Below are positions 63,891-64,000 of a DNA stretch of 64,000 nucleotides, piece by piece. How positions within the stretch are numbered: position 1 is the first letter of the stretch; the number at the start of each line of letters is the position of its first letter. Source of the stretch: Heterodera schachtii (Eukaryota > Nematoda > Chromadorea > Rhabditida > Heteroderidae); contig SIJG01000061.1 in the NCBI GenBank assembly GCA_023374025.1, positions 342,740-406,739 on the forward strand, written 5' to 3'. The notes under the pieces were generated by a model. That model saw nothing but the letters and a program-made list of their open reading frames with translations. It was not told the DNA's origin and made no database searches. The translations under genes were made by a program, and so were the position numbers.

Positions 63891-64000
63891 TTTTTTGGAA
63901 AACTTCGCCTTCGGCACGAGAATTTCGCGTTTTTGGACTTACGAGCTTCGAAATTTGCCTTCGCAAAAACATTGGCTTCGCCTTGGGCAAAATCCACCAA

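Overview
The window looks like AT-rich nuclear DNA of a nematode. The evidence is a complete 11-exon gene for an ERGIC-53/LMAN1-type cargo lectin with short AG-ended introns and closest remembered similarity to nematode ILE-1, plus small split genes for secreted ubiquitin-like proteins of the kind reported from plant-parasitic tylenchids. Nematode is fairly firm. Plant-parasitic (cyst or root-knot group) is inference only. No bacterial genes, rRNA or complete tRNA genes were seen.

Layout. (1) 0.6-7.7 kb: copies of a secreted, Lys/Glu-rich protein family carrying up to three helix-turn-helix-like modules. One copy (7021-7695) is intact and the others are broken; a Gypsy-like integrase relic lies between them. 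(2) 9.3-12.1 kb: a five-exon minus-strand gene for a 564-residue secreted protein made of five diverged ubiquitin-like domains, none with a C-terminal Gly-Gly. A tandem duplicate at 16.4-19.4 kb is decaying. Between them lie a serpentine-receptor remnant and a MITE. (3) 20-24 kb: a stack of nested non-autonomous elements. (4) 24.1-35.7 kb: the ERGIC-53 gene, whose introns carry MITEs and several tRNA-derived SINE copies. (5) 36.7-43.9 kb: a 3.7-kb GC-richer island with its own TATA boxes and a Maverick/Polinton-type packaging ATPase that is cut off at its 3' end. It sits between two nearly identical 1774-bp direct repeats. (6) 44-53.9 kb: MITEs, a SINE, two more secreted-HTH copies and a fold-back element. 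(7) 54-62.3 kb: five more secreted-HTH copies, one split by a MITE with a perfect 8-bp target duplication. (8) 62.9-63.9 kb: the 5' part of a non-LTR retrotransposon.

How it fits together. The only clear housekeeping gene is the lectin, which acts in ER-to-Golgi cargo transport. The rest is accessory sequence: two families of secreted proteins that expand by local duplication and then decay, and many hAT-like MITEs recognised by 8-bp target duplications. The best candidates for something undescribed are the secreted multi-ubiquitin-like protein, the secreted multi-HTH family, and the virus-like island with its accompanying unknown proteins.
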